DNA from: Geoanaerobacter pelophilus
GTDB taxonomy: Bacteria; Desulfobacterota; Desulfuromonadia; Geobacterales; DSM-12255
DNA: 64,000 nucleotides
NCBI RefSeq assembly: GCF_018476885.1
Contig: NZ_JAHCVJ010000006.1
Coordinates: 1-64,000, forward strand
Direction of reading: 5' to 3'
Part shown: one piece after another, positions 52,901 through 59,407 of the stretch
Numbering within the stretch: position 1 is the first letter of the stretch
Layout of the letters: each line of letters starts with the position of its first letter
Program-made: the position numbers and the translations under genes
Notes under the pieces: generated by a model
Database searches by the model: none
Told to the model about the DNA's origin: nothing
The model's input: the letters and a program-made list of their open reading frames with translations, nothing else

Positions 52901-53917
52901 GCTATCGGCCCGGAATATTGCACTGCTACCAGCCCGTATGCCCCCGCTGCACTGGTCGGGGAGTCGATAAGCCCATATAAGGCACTGTTTACCATAACCC
53001 CCGGTACGGGGACAGCCCCGACCGGTTACCAGTTGGAATACAAGCAGGGGGATAGCTGGAACATGATCGCCCGCATCCCTTACGGTAACAACTCCTACAC
53101 CCTTTCGGGACTGCTGGGGCCGGGCGCAACCGGCCAGTTTCGGGTCAGGGCCTACAAGCAGATTAGTGATGATTTTACCTCAGGAATCAACCCGGCGGTC
53201 TGGTCGCAGCAGGTGGTGATTCGTGATCCCAGTAATGTTGCTGTGGTGTACTCGACCACGCCACCGATCAGTTATTCGACCTCGAATGGCAACTCCTCTA
53301 TTGTTGGCGCCAACGGCGTGGCTACCCTGTCCCAATCATCTACCGGCAACGGTGCCGCTAACAGCTGGAATGGTGCATTTATCAAGCTGGCAGATGTCTC
53401 GCCGCTGCTGGGGGATTTTGACTTTTCCACCAAGATGCGGCTGCCGGCAGGGCAGGTAACCGGCAACCAGTACCATGTTTATGCTCGGTTACAGTTCAAC
53501 ATGCCGACCACTGCCGGTGATAGCGCCCGCTCCAATTTCTTCTATATAGGCCGTTATGCTTCGACGATAAACGGTTATGAATACTGTTTCCGGATTGACG
53601 GAGTCTCGACTTGCAACAGCGGCACAACAGCAAGTAATACCGACGGTGGGTTACGGATTACCAGAACCGGGCGCAATGTTGCCGGCTGGCTTGCAAACAG
53701 CGCTGGGAATGCTTGGCAGCCGTTGGTAAGTGTTAGTGAGATGCAGTCTGCCCCGGGGATTTTAGGGCAGATTGGTCAATCATTGGCGCGCAGCGAAGCG
53801 ATGTCGCTGGTAACCGAACTGGATGATACCATACTGGTGGGGGCGATTACCTCGCCGTCCAACGAGGTGACGGTGACCATGCAGAATTACAGCGGAGCGC
53901 AGAACAGCTGTCCTTAA
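46955..53917 (+). CDS. Giant exported beta-propeller and fibronectin type III repeat protein
   Basis: 2320 residues. A signal peptide (cleavage near VLA-AG) precedes blades of SBBP-like beta-propeller repeats (about 45-540; for example ADRAYALAVSADGSRIALTGE), one FN3 domain (about 550-650), a second propeller (about 660-1085), roughly ten FN3 domains (about 1090-2080), and a C-terminal concanavalin/LamG-like region (FDFSTKMRLPAG). There is no CXXCH motif, no membrane helix and no obvious sortase or autotransporter end. Such proteins are usually cell-surface or matrix scaffolds and adhesins. It begins 16 bases after the giant cytochrome gene, so the two are probably co-expressed. Confidence 0.9.
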   Translation: MSSIMRNSVKLFAALTIVMLAETVVLAAGGSELSGFPKVDQLARKQEARAAVFSPVSSAVVVTGYQNLAGDVNDSAYTVKYDASGTPLWRVAYDPSTGIERGVAVVMDKNRDSIMVASVFTAGKPSVYVTRYHDNGTSSPTVVWSNTWSSGVTGGADHPLAIAYDAVLDRVYVAGFTRSSSGDDDYLLLAFDNTITGDNPPLWSDSFGGSGADRAYALAVSADGSRIALTGESSNGSNLDLVTVLWDSTGNQLRNWRKSSTGSFDDSGTALAFTPSGTIAVTGILANSRGGDIYTAEIAPGSSLPLWEATYDAGFDDQPTSLVVDQAGDVYVSGYAGPLPAFSKLFLVKYHNNGTAIPDTVWNATFDAGSTNISGAVAMTVDNATNPTGGVYVSGWRDYSGLKKVVALKYGKNNGRLLWQKEWDGVSGKSSLPVGIGLQGQGVVVPSWTDQTQPLDGGILTATDGSTTTLKNSSKSWSTNQWTGYYLYLVSGLNPEDNDMFRPIKSNDTTTLTLDASQAFPKSVALGDLYYIFDKDNIDFALLRYDKGTMDPPTALAAQAVSNSSVQLSFQDNTENETGFKVYWKIGENGTWCSDVNAWVIPSATPTQTGVVSWTATGLTADSDYFFKVASYQGSTLGDFSNVANAITRGVITFAAPAASYSYADSQGGDDSLIATACYSGGSPVFFGSIYSDQNISGQPSYDFYTFKTTRDFLSVAWSDKLDGGYDEDDTAVAMAVDGNRETVVVGTSSQGVPGAGNIPSIWGHKYAFTPAVDGYGQAVSLWTSQLNGVGKLADHADAIAVQPVAPYSIALVGHGNADLSQVNYYVRKLSTAADPAVPNVDFTVESSSSFVCADLNSFSGNPYPTATVMNAAGDVFVTGRLEISGANNNWFVGKHDAATGNTVWMETLGGAGDDRPLAMTLDNSGDLYVAGYTTDVATGFTVMTLAKYQGSSAGSTSLLWKKNYPSGTPAGNFAARKIAYDSYANQVVVAGEAFVASGDSDLAVLRFDTAGGLVWERELRRSGSVEILTGLTIDPSGYIYISGDSGVSPNTDIIAAIYTDSGSYTNSFIYNGTAGKDDHAASLATNQFGEAFIAGYTTSAAGDKDMLALKIVNNLAITPANLSATPQTDYTKVALSWTNVTAGTTPYISRTIKGAEEWVSPAGLTNGKLLADAASFTDSGLLPNTSYCWRVYAEKDSVPTRYTSQVCTTTMYAAPAAPAVSNPSASISSLHLTWTNVAGNSGYQLERKTGSGGTYAVIATPAANITSYDDTGLSAATTYYYRLSVRNGSGLSQVSADSAPGYTAPTPVTAWASARATSATATYMQWYWPTSQTTNFRLERRISGGSWGTIGNTAGNAYSDATGLVANTTYEYRVYAQYNGIEAVTPSPVQAITTLLPPPTLQSATALSPTSYSATWSQVAGNSGYNLVAKSCNGSVAAIIANPVGYCNAGEETAAFAAGVASGTATTSNNSFKGWYIVARTLNSGGASVDSNGILLFKPLAVTLSNVEIPGSNQLKPVWTNTTEENFEVQRRPSGGTWAAVSSVLAADTLSWTDTTVTNGTEYCYRVRAYTSVGGPADAYSNEICKTAQAPPTAPQLTMTAPTPTSIKLEWVNTNYTATDFEVYLNNYNYSYGGKPESYSAWAGATKVGTVTSCASGAVCSYTQTTSRGAAFSGFVRMNYNGTLIDSQLSSPAAGYIQTMPSPPSISSSSATASSVAISWNRVDPAYSYNIYYKKSSDTLWGSPVNIAFAWNPNPYPYTISGLTSGIQYQLKVESVGKFQESNDAVVTSIYTAPLAPAKPVISNVGQTQVTVAWGAVTAATSYKLERSTDNATWTVATNQNVLTYNDSVLTAGTKYWYRVKGVNSGGDSLPSDTETVTTIPNAPGMPLLITRSDNRITVGIRTMKGATGYKIYRKDGGAGATQNLVTTVSASYAESYCGSAYPTLSCAALSSKIYDSDDAGLSANTSYCYAVAAVNTAGDSAIGPEYCTATSPYAPAALVGESISPYKALFTITPGTGTAPTGYQLEYKQGDSWNMIARIPYGNNSYTLSGLLGPGATGQFRVRAYKQISDDFTSGINPAVWSQQVVIRDPSNVAVVYSTTPPISYSTSNGNSSIVGANGVATLSQSSTGNGAANSWNGAFIKLADVSPLLGDFDFSTKMRLPAGQVTGNQYHVYARLQFNMPTTAGDSARSNFFYIGRYASTINGYEYCFRIDGVSTCNSGTTASNTDGGLRITRTGRNVAGWLANSAGNAWQPLVSVSEMQSAPGILGQIGQSLARSEAMSLVTELDDTILVGAITSPSNEVTVTMQNYSGAQNSCP

Positions 53918-53943
53918 CAGACCGGTTTAGGTGAAGTTGTACG

Positions 53944-53991
53944 AACAAGCCCCCCGGCTTCTCTAGGAATGAGAGGCTGGTGGGGCTTGTT
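53944..53991. terminator. Long hairpin between the FN3 giant and gspB-like gene
   Basis: An outer stem of 10 pairs (53944-53953 with 53982-53991) is stacked on an inner stem of 10 (53954-53963 with 53971-53980, two G-U pairs), with a one-base bulge and a seven-base loop. The T tract is short, so it may be a weak terminator or a 3'-end stabiliser between convergent genes. Confidence 0.55.
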
Positions 53992-54034
53992 GACATTGGT
54001 AAGCTGATCCTGAAACTGAGTACAGGCGGATAAT

Positions 54035-54643
54035 TCAATGTTGAGTAAAGGCTGAGGATTGCAGGACTTCGAAGTTTTCTCCGGCGCGTGAAAAACGTAC
54101 CCGGTTCTCCCTGATCTCCACCACCTTTGCCCCGGCCACTTCTGCTCCTTCGCCAACCAGAGCCCCATTAATGACCGCGCGCCGCATGGATCTGTCATCT
54201 TGATAAGCGATTCCTGAGATAGTTATTCCAGAAGCAGTAGCAGTGTTGCTGCCCGGAGCGATGGTTTCTTCTCTTTGCGGAGCGGATGGTTTTGTTGGTT
54301 GTGCCGTATCGGGAGCAGGTCTGGGGTGTGCCGGCGGTGGCGCCACAGTTACTTGTGGTTGCGGTATCGCTGGAGTTGGCTGAATCGGCTTAATGGGAAC
54401 GGTTTTTGAGGATGTTTTAAGGGCAGGTGCTTCGGAAGGGGTTTTCTCTCTCATCATTAGGAGCCCACCGGCGATGCAGCTGATAATGACTACTGCTGTA
54501 ACCGGGAGTACAAGGGGAGAACGGGACGTTTTTCGCGGAACTCCGCGGTAGCTTAATACCTCCGGGCGGATATCCGTACTGTGCCTGCGGCTTGCCTTCC
54601 GCTCTTGTTCCATCTTCCTCAAGGCATCGAGAATAAGGCTCAT
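54035..54643 (-). CDS. GspB-like general secretion pathway protein
   Basis: 202 residues: cytoplasmic MSLILDALRKMEQERK start (the GspB signature), one membrane helix (about 44-64), a Pro- and Ala-rich periplasmic stretch, and a C-terminal domain with GITISGIAYQDDRSMRRAVINGALVGEG as in GspB/PulB. With GspA (ExeA), GspB carries the type II secretin through or onto the peptidoglycan. It overlaps the end of the exeA-like gene by four bases (ATGA), so the two are coupled. No secretin gene is in the window. Confidence 0.88.
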   Translation of the reverse strand: MSLILDALRKMEQERKASRRHSTDIRPEVLSYRGVPRKTSRSPLVLPVTAVVIISCIAGGLLMMREKTPSEAPALKTSSKTVPIKPIQPTPAIPQPQVTVAPPPAHPRPAPDTAQPTKPSAPQREETIAPGSNTATASGITISGIAYQDDRSMRRAVINGALVGEGAEVAGAKVVEIRENRVRFSRAGENFEVLQSSAFTQH

Positions 54644-55854
54644 CGCGGGTTCTCCTGTGCGGCAGCGGGGGAGGGGGGGCTCCCTGGAACATCGCTTTTC
54701 ATTTTGCCGCCTGACTTCTGGTATAGCCGGGTAAGGGTCCTGCCGCCCGGCTTGCCGTCTGCTGCAAGACCTTCTGCCAGCTGGAACTTTTTGACCGCTT
54801 CTTCAGTTTCAATATCAAAGATGCCGTTCGGAGTGCCGGCAAAAAATCCCGTCCTTTTGAGCATAGACTGCAACACTTTTACGCCATTGGCCTCTTCGTT
54901 TTTGAAACTGGCTTCTGGTGTACTTGCCACAGGTTGCCCCAGAAACGTTTGCTGTTTGTTGACCATCAGGAACCCGGTTATCACGGCAACTATGACCAAT
55001 ACACTGGCCAGCAGGAAACGGTAGCTGAAACTTCTCTTGTCCTCGGTTTGCATGAGGTCGGTAATGGCCATTCCCGCCATTCGGGGCGATATCATCCGGG
55101 TATCTTGCGTATAGGCAAGCAGCAACGCCCGATCGCAAACCGCATTCACCAGCCGGGGCAGCCCGCCGGTAAAGCGGCCGATCTTGTGCGCTGCTCCGGA
55201 AGAAAAGGTGACCGGCTCACCTCCGCCTGCTGCGACCCGTATCCGGTGGCGAATGTAAGCATGGACGTCGGACGGCTCCATCGAGTCGAGGTGATATCTG
55301 ACAGTTATCCGCTGATTAAGCTGTCGCAGCTCTTGCCGGGCCAGCAGTGCTTTCAGCTCAGTCTGGCCGACCAGCACGATCTGGATCAGTTTTGACTGCT
55401 CGGTCTCCAGGTTTGAGATGAGCCGGACCTGTTCCAACACCTCGGTTGACAGGTTCTGTGCTTCGTCGATGACCAGCACCACGGTATGCCCAGCGCTGTT
55501 CTCCCGGAGCAGAAACTCGTTAAGGGACTTGTGGAGCAGGTGCAGGTCATTACCGGTGCTGGGAAGACCATACTCGCTGTTGATCTCCTGGAGCAGCCCG
55601 AGCGGCGACACCGTCGGGTTGAAGATAAAGGCGCTCCGATGCGTCTCCGGTGAGAGCTGGCCGAGAAGGGTACGAATAATCGTGGTCTTGCCGGTCCCGA
55701 CCTCTCCAGACAGCTCAATGAAGCCGGCGCGGGTATCGATGGCAAACAGCAGGTGAGCAAGCGCCTCCTGGTGATGGCTGCTTAAGAAGAGAAAATCAGG
55801 GTTTGGCGTGAGGGCAAAAGGGGGTTCCTTGAAGCCCAGGGTTTCCCAGTACAT
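54640..55854 (-). CDS. ExeA/GspA-like AAA ATPase with peptidoglycan-binding domain
   Basis: 404 residues. Starts with MYWETLGFKEPPFALTPNP, the hallmark of ExeA. AAA core: Walker A GEVGTGKTT near residue 50, Walker B VLVIDEAQNL, sensor NLETEQSKLIQIVLVG. A membrane helix (about 275-295) leads to a periplasmic peptidoglycan-binding domain (VKVLQSMLKRTGFFAGTPNGIFDIETEEAVKKFQ). In Aeromonas the ExeAB pair is needed for assembly of the type II secretin. It is oriented against the giant FN3 gene, with the second permease gene divergent on the other side. Confidence 0.92.
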   Translation of the reverse strand: MYWETLGFKEPPFALTPNPDFLFLSSHHQEALAHLLFAIDTRAGFIELSGEVGTGKTTIIRTLLGQLSPETHRSAFIFNPTVSPLGLLQEINSEYGLPSTGNDLHLLHKSLNEFLLRENSAGHTVVLVIDEAQNLSTEVLEQVRLISNLETEQSKLIQIVLVGQTELKALLARQELRQLNQRITVRYHLDSMEPSDVHAYIRHRIRVAAGGGEPVTFSSGAAHKIGRFTGGLPRLVNAVCDRALLLAYTQDTRMISPRMAGMAITDLMQTEDKRSFSYRFLLASVLVIVAVITGFLMVNKQQTFLGQPVASTPEASFKNEEANGVKVLQSMLKRTGFFAGTPNGIFDIETEEAVKKFQLAEGLAADGKPGGRTLTRLYQKSGGKMKSDVPGSPPSPAAAQENPR

Positions 55855-55921
55855 GGTGCTGTTTTAGCACACTTGCCTGACTGCATAAAGAGAATTTGCC
55901 TGGAGAAGCCTGTCCCACCCC

Positions 55922-55949
55922 TTGACATGTCATTGTTAATAGCTACGCT
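55922..55949 (+). promoter_or_regulatory. Candidate promoter of the second permease gene
   Basis: TTGACA (55922-55927), 16-base spacer, TACGCT (55944-55949), 30 bases before the start codon. The -35 is perfect, the -10 only fair. Confidence 0.45.
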
Positions 55950-55979
55950 TCAAAAGATATGAAAACAGGTATTAACTAG

Positions 55980-57146
55980 ATGCCCATCCCCATCTCCTAC
56001 AGTTTCCGCAATCTCTGGACCCGCCGGCTTACCACGGTACTGACTGCATTCGGCATGGCTCTGGTAGTGTATGTCTTTAGCGCCACCCTCATGCTGTCCG
56101 AGGGGTTGCGCAAGACCTTGATTTCTACCGGTTCGCCGGACAATGTGGTTGTGATCAGAAAAGGGTCGCAATCCGAGGTTCAGAGCGGGGTTGAGCGTAA
56201 CCAGGCATCGATAGTGGAGAGCCGACCTGAGGTTGCCATCGGTCCGGACGGCAGACGGTTGCTGGCTAAGGAACTGGTGGTGCTGATCAATATCCCGAAG
56301 CGGATTAGCGGCAAACCGTCAAATGTGGTAATCCGCGGGGTGAGCGAGACCTCTCTGTTGCTGAGGCCCCAGGTGAAGCTGATCTCCGGTCGAATGCCAC
56401 GCTCGGGATCTGTTGAAGTAATTGCCGGCAAAAACATCGCCGAAAGATTCAAGGGGGGCGGGCTGGGAGAGACTCTTCGTTTCGGCATGAGAAACTGGAA
56501 AGTGGTTGGTGTTTTCGATGCCGGCGCCACCGGCTTTTCCTCGGAAATATGGGGAGATGTTGACCAGTTGATGCAGGCTTTCCGGCGACCGGTCTATTCT
56601 TCGGTTCTTTTCCGAGAGCGCGATCCTTTACAGTTCGCGAGCTTGAAGGAGTCGATCGAGACTGATCCGCGGCTGACCGTGGAAGCAAAGACCGAGACCC
56701 GGTATTACGAGGACCAGTCCGAAGCGATGGCGACTTTCCTCAGGATCATGGGGATTGCGCTTACGGTCATTTTCTCTATCGGTGCGGTCATTGGCGCCAT
56801 GATAACCATGTATGCCGCGGTGGCCAACCGGGTGACCGAAATCGGCACCCTGCGGGCCCTGGGGTTTACCCGCGGCAGCATTCTGGCGGCGTTTGTCTTT
56901 GAAGCGCTCTTCCTGGGGCTGATTGGCGGGTTGCTCGGCCTGTTCTTCGCGTCTTTCATGCAGCTGATAACAATCTCGACCATGAACTGGCAATCGTTTT
57001 CCGAGCTTGCCTTCTCATTCACCCTGACCCCGGCAATCATCGGCGAGTCGCTGCTGTTCGCGGTTTTCATGGGGCTTGCCGGAGGGCTGCTGCCAGCGTT
57101 TCGTGCCGCCAGGATGAACATCGTGGATGCACTCAGATCAACATGA
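55980..57146 (+). CDS. MacB-like ABC permease, second of two
   Basis: 388 residues, same four-helix plan as the permease at 40.5 kb: YSFRNLWTRRLTTVLTAFGMALVVYVF, a periplasmic domain, then helices around AVIGAMITMYAAVANRVTEIGTLRALGFTRGSILAAF and LLPAFRAARMNIVDALRST. No ATPase lies beside it, so it probably forms a heterodimer with the first permease and uses the ATPase at 39.8 kb. It has its own candidate promoter. The following membrane protein starts 15 bases downstream. Confidence 0.88.
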   Translation: MPIPISYSFRNLWTRRLTTVLTAFGMALVVYVFSATLMLSEGLRKTLISTGSPDNVVVIRKGSQSEVQSGVERNQASIVESRPEVAIGPDGRRLLAKELVVLINIPKRISGKPSNVVIRGVSETSLLLRPQVKLISGRMPRSGSVEVIAGKNIAERFKGGGLGETLRFGMRNWKVVGVFDAGATGFSSEIWGDVDQLMQAFRRPVYSSVLFRERDPLQFASLKESIETDPRLTVEAKTETRYYEDQSEAMATFLRIMGIALTVIFSIGAVIGAMITMYAAVANRVTEIGTLRALGFTRGSILAAFVFEALFLGLIGGLLGLFFASFMQLITISTMNWQSFSELAFSFTLTPAIIGESLLFAVFMGLAGGLLPAFRAARMNIVDALRST

Positions 57147-57161
57147 AGGTGGTGTCTGGCT

Positions 57162-57899
57162 ATGTTTAGTTTGAAATTTGAAAGAATCGTCTGGGTGATG
57201 CTGGCCCTTTCTATGGGGTTGTACGGGACCGATTATCTGCTGTTCGGCCAGTGGCGCGAGATCGGTTTGGGGTTTCTTGGCAATCTGGCGTTTTTGCCGA
57301 TTTATGTGCTGTTTGTTACTCTGATGATCGAGCGGGTCCTGAAAGCCAGAGAGCGTGATGCCCTTCGTCAGAAGCTGAATATGGTGATCGGAGTCTTTTT
57401 CAGCGAAATCGGTACGGTCCTGCTCAGGGACGGGTTCGGCTTTGTCCGGGAGTGTGAAGCTCTCAGGAGCCGGATGAAGGTTTCGGGGCAATGGAATGAT
57501 GCTGAGTTCAGGGCTGCCGGAGAATTTCTCAAAGGTCAGCCGTTACGGGTGGATAGTCGCAATGGCGATTTACAGGAACTGCGCGATTTTCTGGTTTCCA
57601 AACGGCAATTCATGTTAGGGCTGCTGGAAAACCCGAACCTACTGGAGCATGACGATTTTACTGAGCTTCTCTGGGCGGTATTTCATCTCGTCGAGGAACT
57701 GGAACATCGAGCCGATTTATCTCACCTCCCAGAAACCGACCTGGACCACCTGTCGGGGGACATCAAACGGGCATATACCCATCTCCTCACTCAGTGGTTA
57801 TCGTACATGCAGCACCTGAAAAACGATTATCCCTATCTTTTTTCCCTGGCAGTAAGGACAAATCCTCTGGATCCCGAGGCAAAAGTTGAAGTGAGCTAA
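57162..57899 (+). CDS. Membrane protein of unknown function
   Basis: 245 residues. I do not recognise the family. Two membrane helices near the N-terminus (about 8-26 and 36-58) are followed by a soluble, strongly helical cytoplasmic part with many Leu, Arg and Glu (ERVLKARERDALRQKLNMVIG, LLWAVFHLVEELEHRADLSHLP). No catalytic motif is visible. A GGTGG sequence precedes the ATG. It directly follows the second permease gene and is probably on its transcript, so a link to that exporter is possible but unproven. Confidence 0.75.
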   Translation: MFSLKFERIVWVMLALSMGLYGTDYLLFGQWREIGLGFLGNLAFLPIYVLFVTLMIERVLKARERDALRQKLNMVIGVFFSEIGTVLLRDGFGFVRECEALRSRMKVSGQWNDAEFRAAGEFLKGQPLRVDSRNGDLQELRDFLVSKRQFMLGLLENPNLLEHDDFTELLWAVFHLVEELEHRADLSHLPETDLDHLSGDIKRAYTHLLTQWLSYMQHLKNDYPYLFSLAVRTNPLDPEAKVEVS

Positions 57900-57999
57900 C
57901 TGGCAACCTTCAAGATGCCGGCGGAACTACCGATATTGAAAATACAGGGAGTGTGTTGAAAAGCGTTAAAAGCCAAAAGAAGAGAATGAGTGTGGTGTC

Positions 58000-59358
58000 A
58001 TGGTAACCATCATCATAATTTCCAATGATCCGCATGTAATGCATCTGAAGGAGCGTTTTCAACCGCTTATCAAAGGCCAGATCTGCATTTACTCTGATTT
58101 TGAGCAGGGCCTGATGGCGGTGTTTGATAAACGGCCGGCATCGGTTTTCATTCAGCGCGAAATTGACGGCACCGCTGCTGAAGTGATCGCCCGGCAGATA
58201 AAGGGGTTGCTGCGCGACGGCTCTCCGCGGATTATCTTGATGGGTTCGCTTGCCGGCAATAGCAACGAGAGCCTGAAATGTTTCGACGACAGTTTCGATT
58301 TTGCTGCTACCGAAGAGGAGCTCAGTGAGTTTTTCGGAGAGCAGCTGGCAAAAATTCCCTATCTGCTGTGGAAAGATGGCCGTGGGCCGGCAGAATGGCA
58401 CGCTGCCCCTCCGGATCATCATGACCCCGGTCAGGTGCAACTGGTCACGGTCAGCGATCCATCGGTCGTACCCGATCCGTTCATCCTCAACCAAACTGAT
58501 AACCTGCATGATTTTGAAGTAACTGCAAAGGAGGAGGGGAAAGCCTTCAGTGGCCCGGCAGATCCCGTAGTGGACCATCCTTCTGGTGCAGATGGTCATG
58601 TGGCACCTTTATCCCGGCCTTTTAAAGCTAAACCCGCAACGACTCGCGGGGTGCAAGGCACGAACAGCAGCCTGGGACATGCGTCTGAAAAGCAACCGAA
58701 AAGCCGGCCAACACAGATGGTATTTGCCGGAGCAGAAGACCACGGGTTCAAACCAGAGAGGGGCAACGCCAACAACGATTTTTCCTCATTTGGCTGGGGC
58801 GGATTGTCTTTAACACCCAAAACCTGGCTCTATCTCGTCGGCTTTATTATCGCTGTGTTATTGGCCTCGGTATTGACGGTTACCGATACTGTGCCGCTGC
58901 TTAAGGAGCTGTTTAAGAAAAAACTGATAGCAGGCAGTCCGCAGTCCGCAAAGCAGGAAATGCCGGCGCTGCAGCCACAGCGTTCAACTGTTCGCCAGGA
59001 GAGGATGACCTCACTGCCGGGGATCATTCCGGCAGCCGGCAAGGATTCCCAGTATTCGGCCGCACATCCGGGGTGGGAGCGGTATGTCGCCGACGGCCAG
59101 GAATTCCTGGTATTCAGGTCGGCCAACAAGATTAAGGCGATTCAGCTCATTGCCTCTCGCGACCACGATATTAAGGCGGCAACGATTTCCAGGCTACTGC
59201 AAGAACTGCTGGGCAATAGCAGCTATTCGATAACCGGTACCTCCGAGAAAAATGGCTACCTGTTGGGAAACGCCAAGCTTTCCGAGGGGGCGCATCTGGT
59301 GATTTACCGGAAAAAAACCGATGCCTTGATTAGAGGGGTCGTAGTTACCTTACCTTAA
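58000..59358 (+). CDS. Single-pass protein with a degenerate receiver-like domain
   Basis: 452 residues, family not recognised. Residues 1-125 look like a receiver fold (VTIIIISNDPHVMHLKERF, PRIILMG), but the position of the phosphorylated Asp reads VFIQR, so phosphorylation is unlikely. A low-complexity linker leads to one membrane helix (about 277-298, LYLVGFIIAVLLASVLTV) and a C-terminal domain of about 110 residues (WERYVADGQEFLVFRSANKIKAIQLIASR) on the other side. Together with the downstream LysM protein and GspE-like ATPase it may belong to a secretion or pilus-like machine. The ribosome binding site is weak. Confidence 0.75.
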   Translation: MVTIIIISNDPHVMHLKERFQPLIKGQICIYSDFEQGLMAVFDKRPASVFIQREIDGTAAEVIARQIKGLLRDGSPRIILMGSLAGNSNESLKCFDDSFDFAATEEELSEFFGEQLAKIPYLLWKDGRGPAEWHAAPPDHHDPGQVQLVTVSDPSVVPDPFILNQTDNLHDFEVTAKEEGKAFSGPADPVVDHPSGADGHVAPLSRPFKAKPATTRGVQGTNSSLGHASEKQPKSRPTQMVFAGAEDHGFKPERGNANNDFSSFGWGGLSLTPKTWLYLVGFIIAVLLASVLTVTDTVPLLKELFKKKLIAGSPQSAKQEMPALQPQRSTVRQERMTSLPGIIPAAGKDSQYSAAHPGWERYVADGQEFLVFRSANKIKAIQLIASRDHDIKAATISRLLQELLGNSSYSITGTSEKNGYLLGNAKLSEGAHLVIYRKKTDALIRGVVVTLP

Positions 59359-59407
59359 ATTGGTCGCAAAGTTGACCATGCGATGATGATTTTTCTTCAG
59401 GAGCGTC

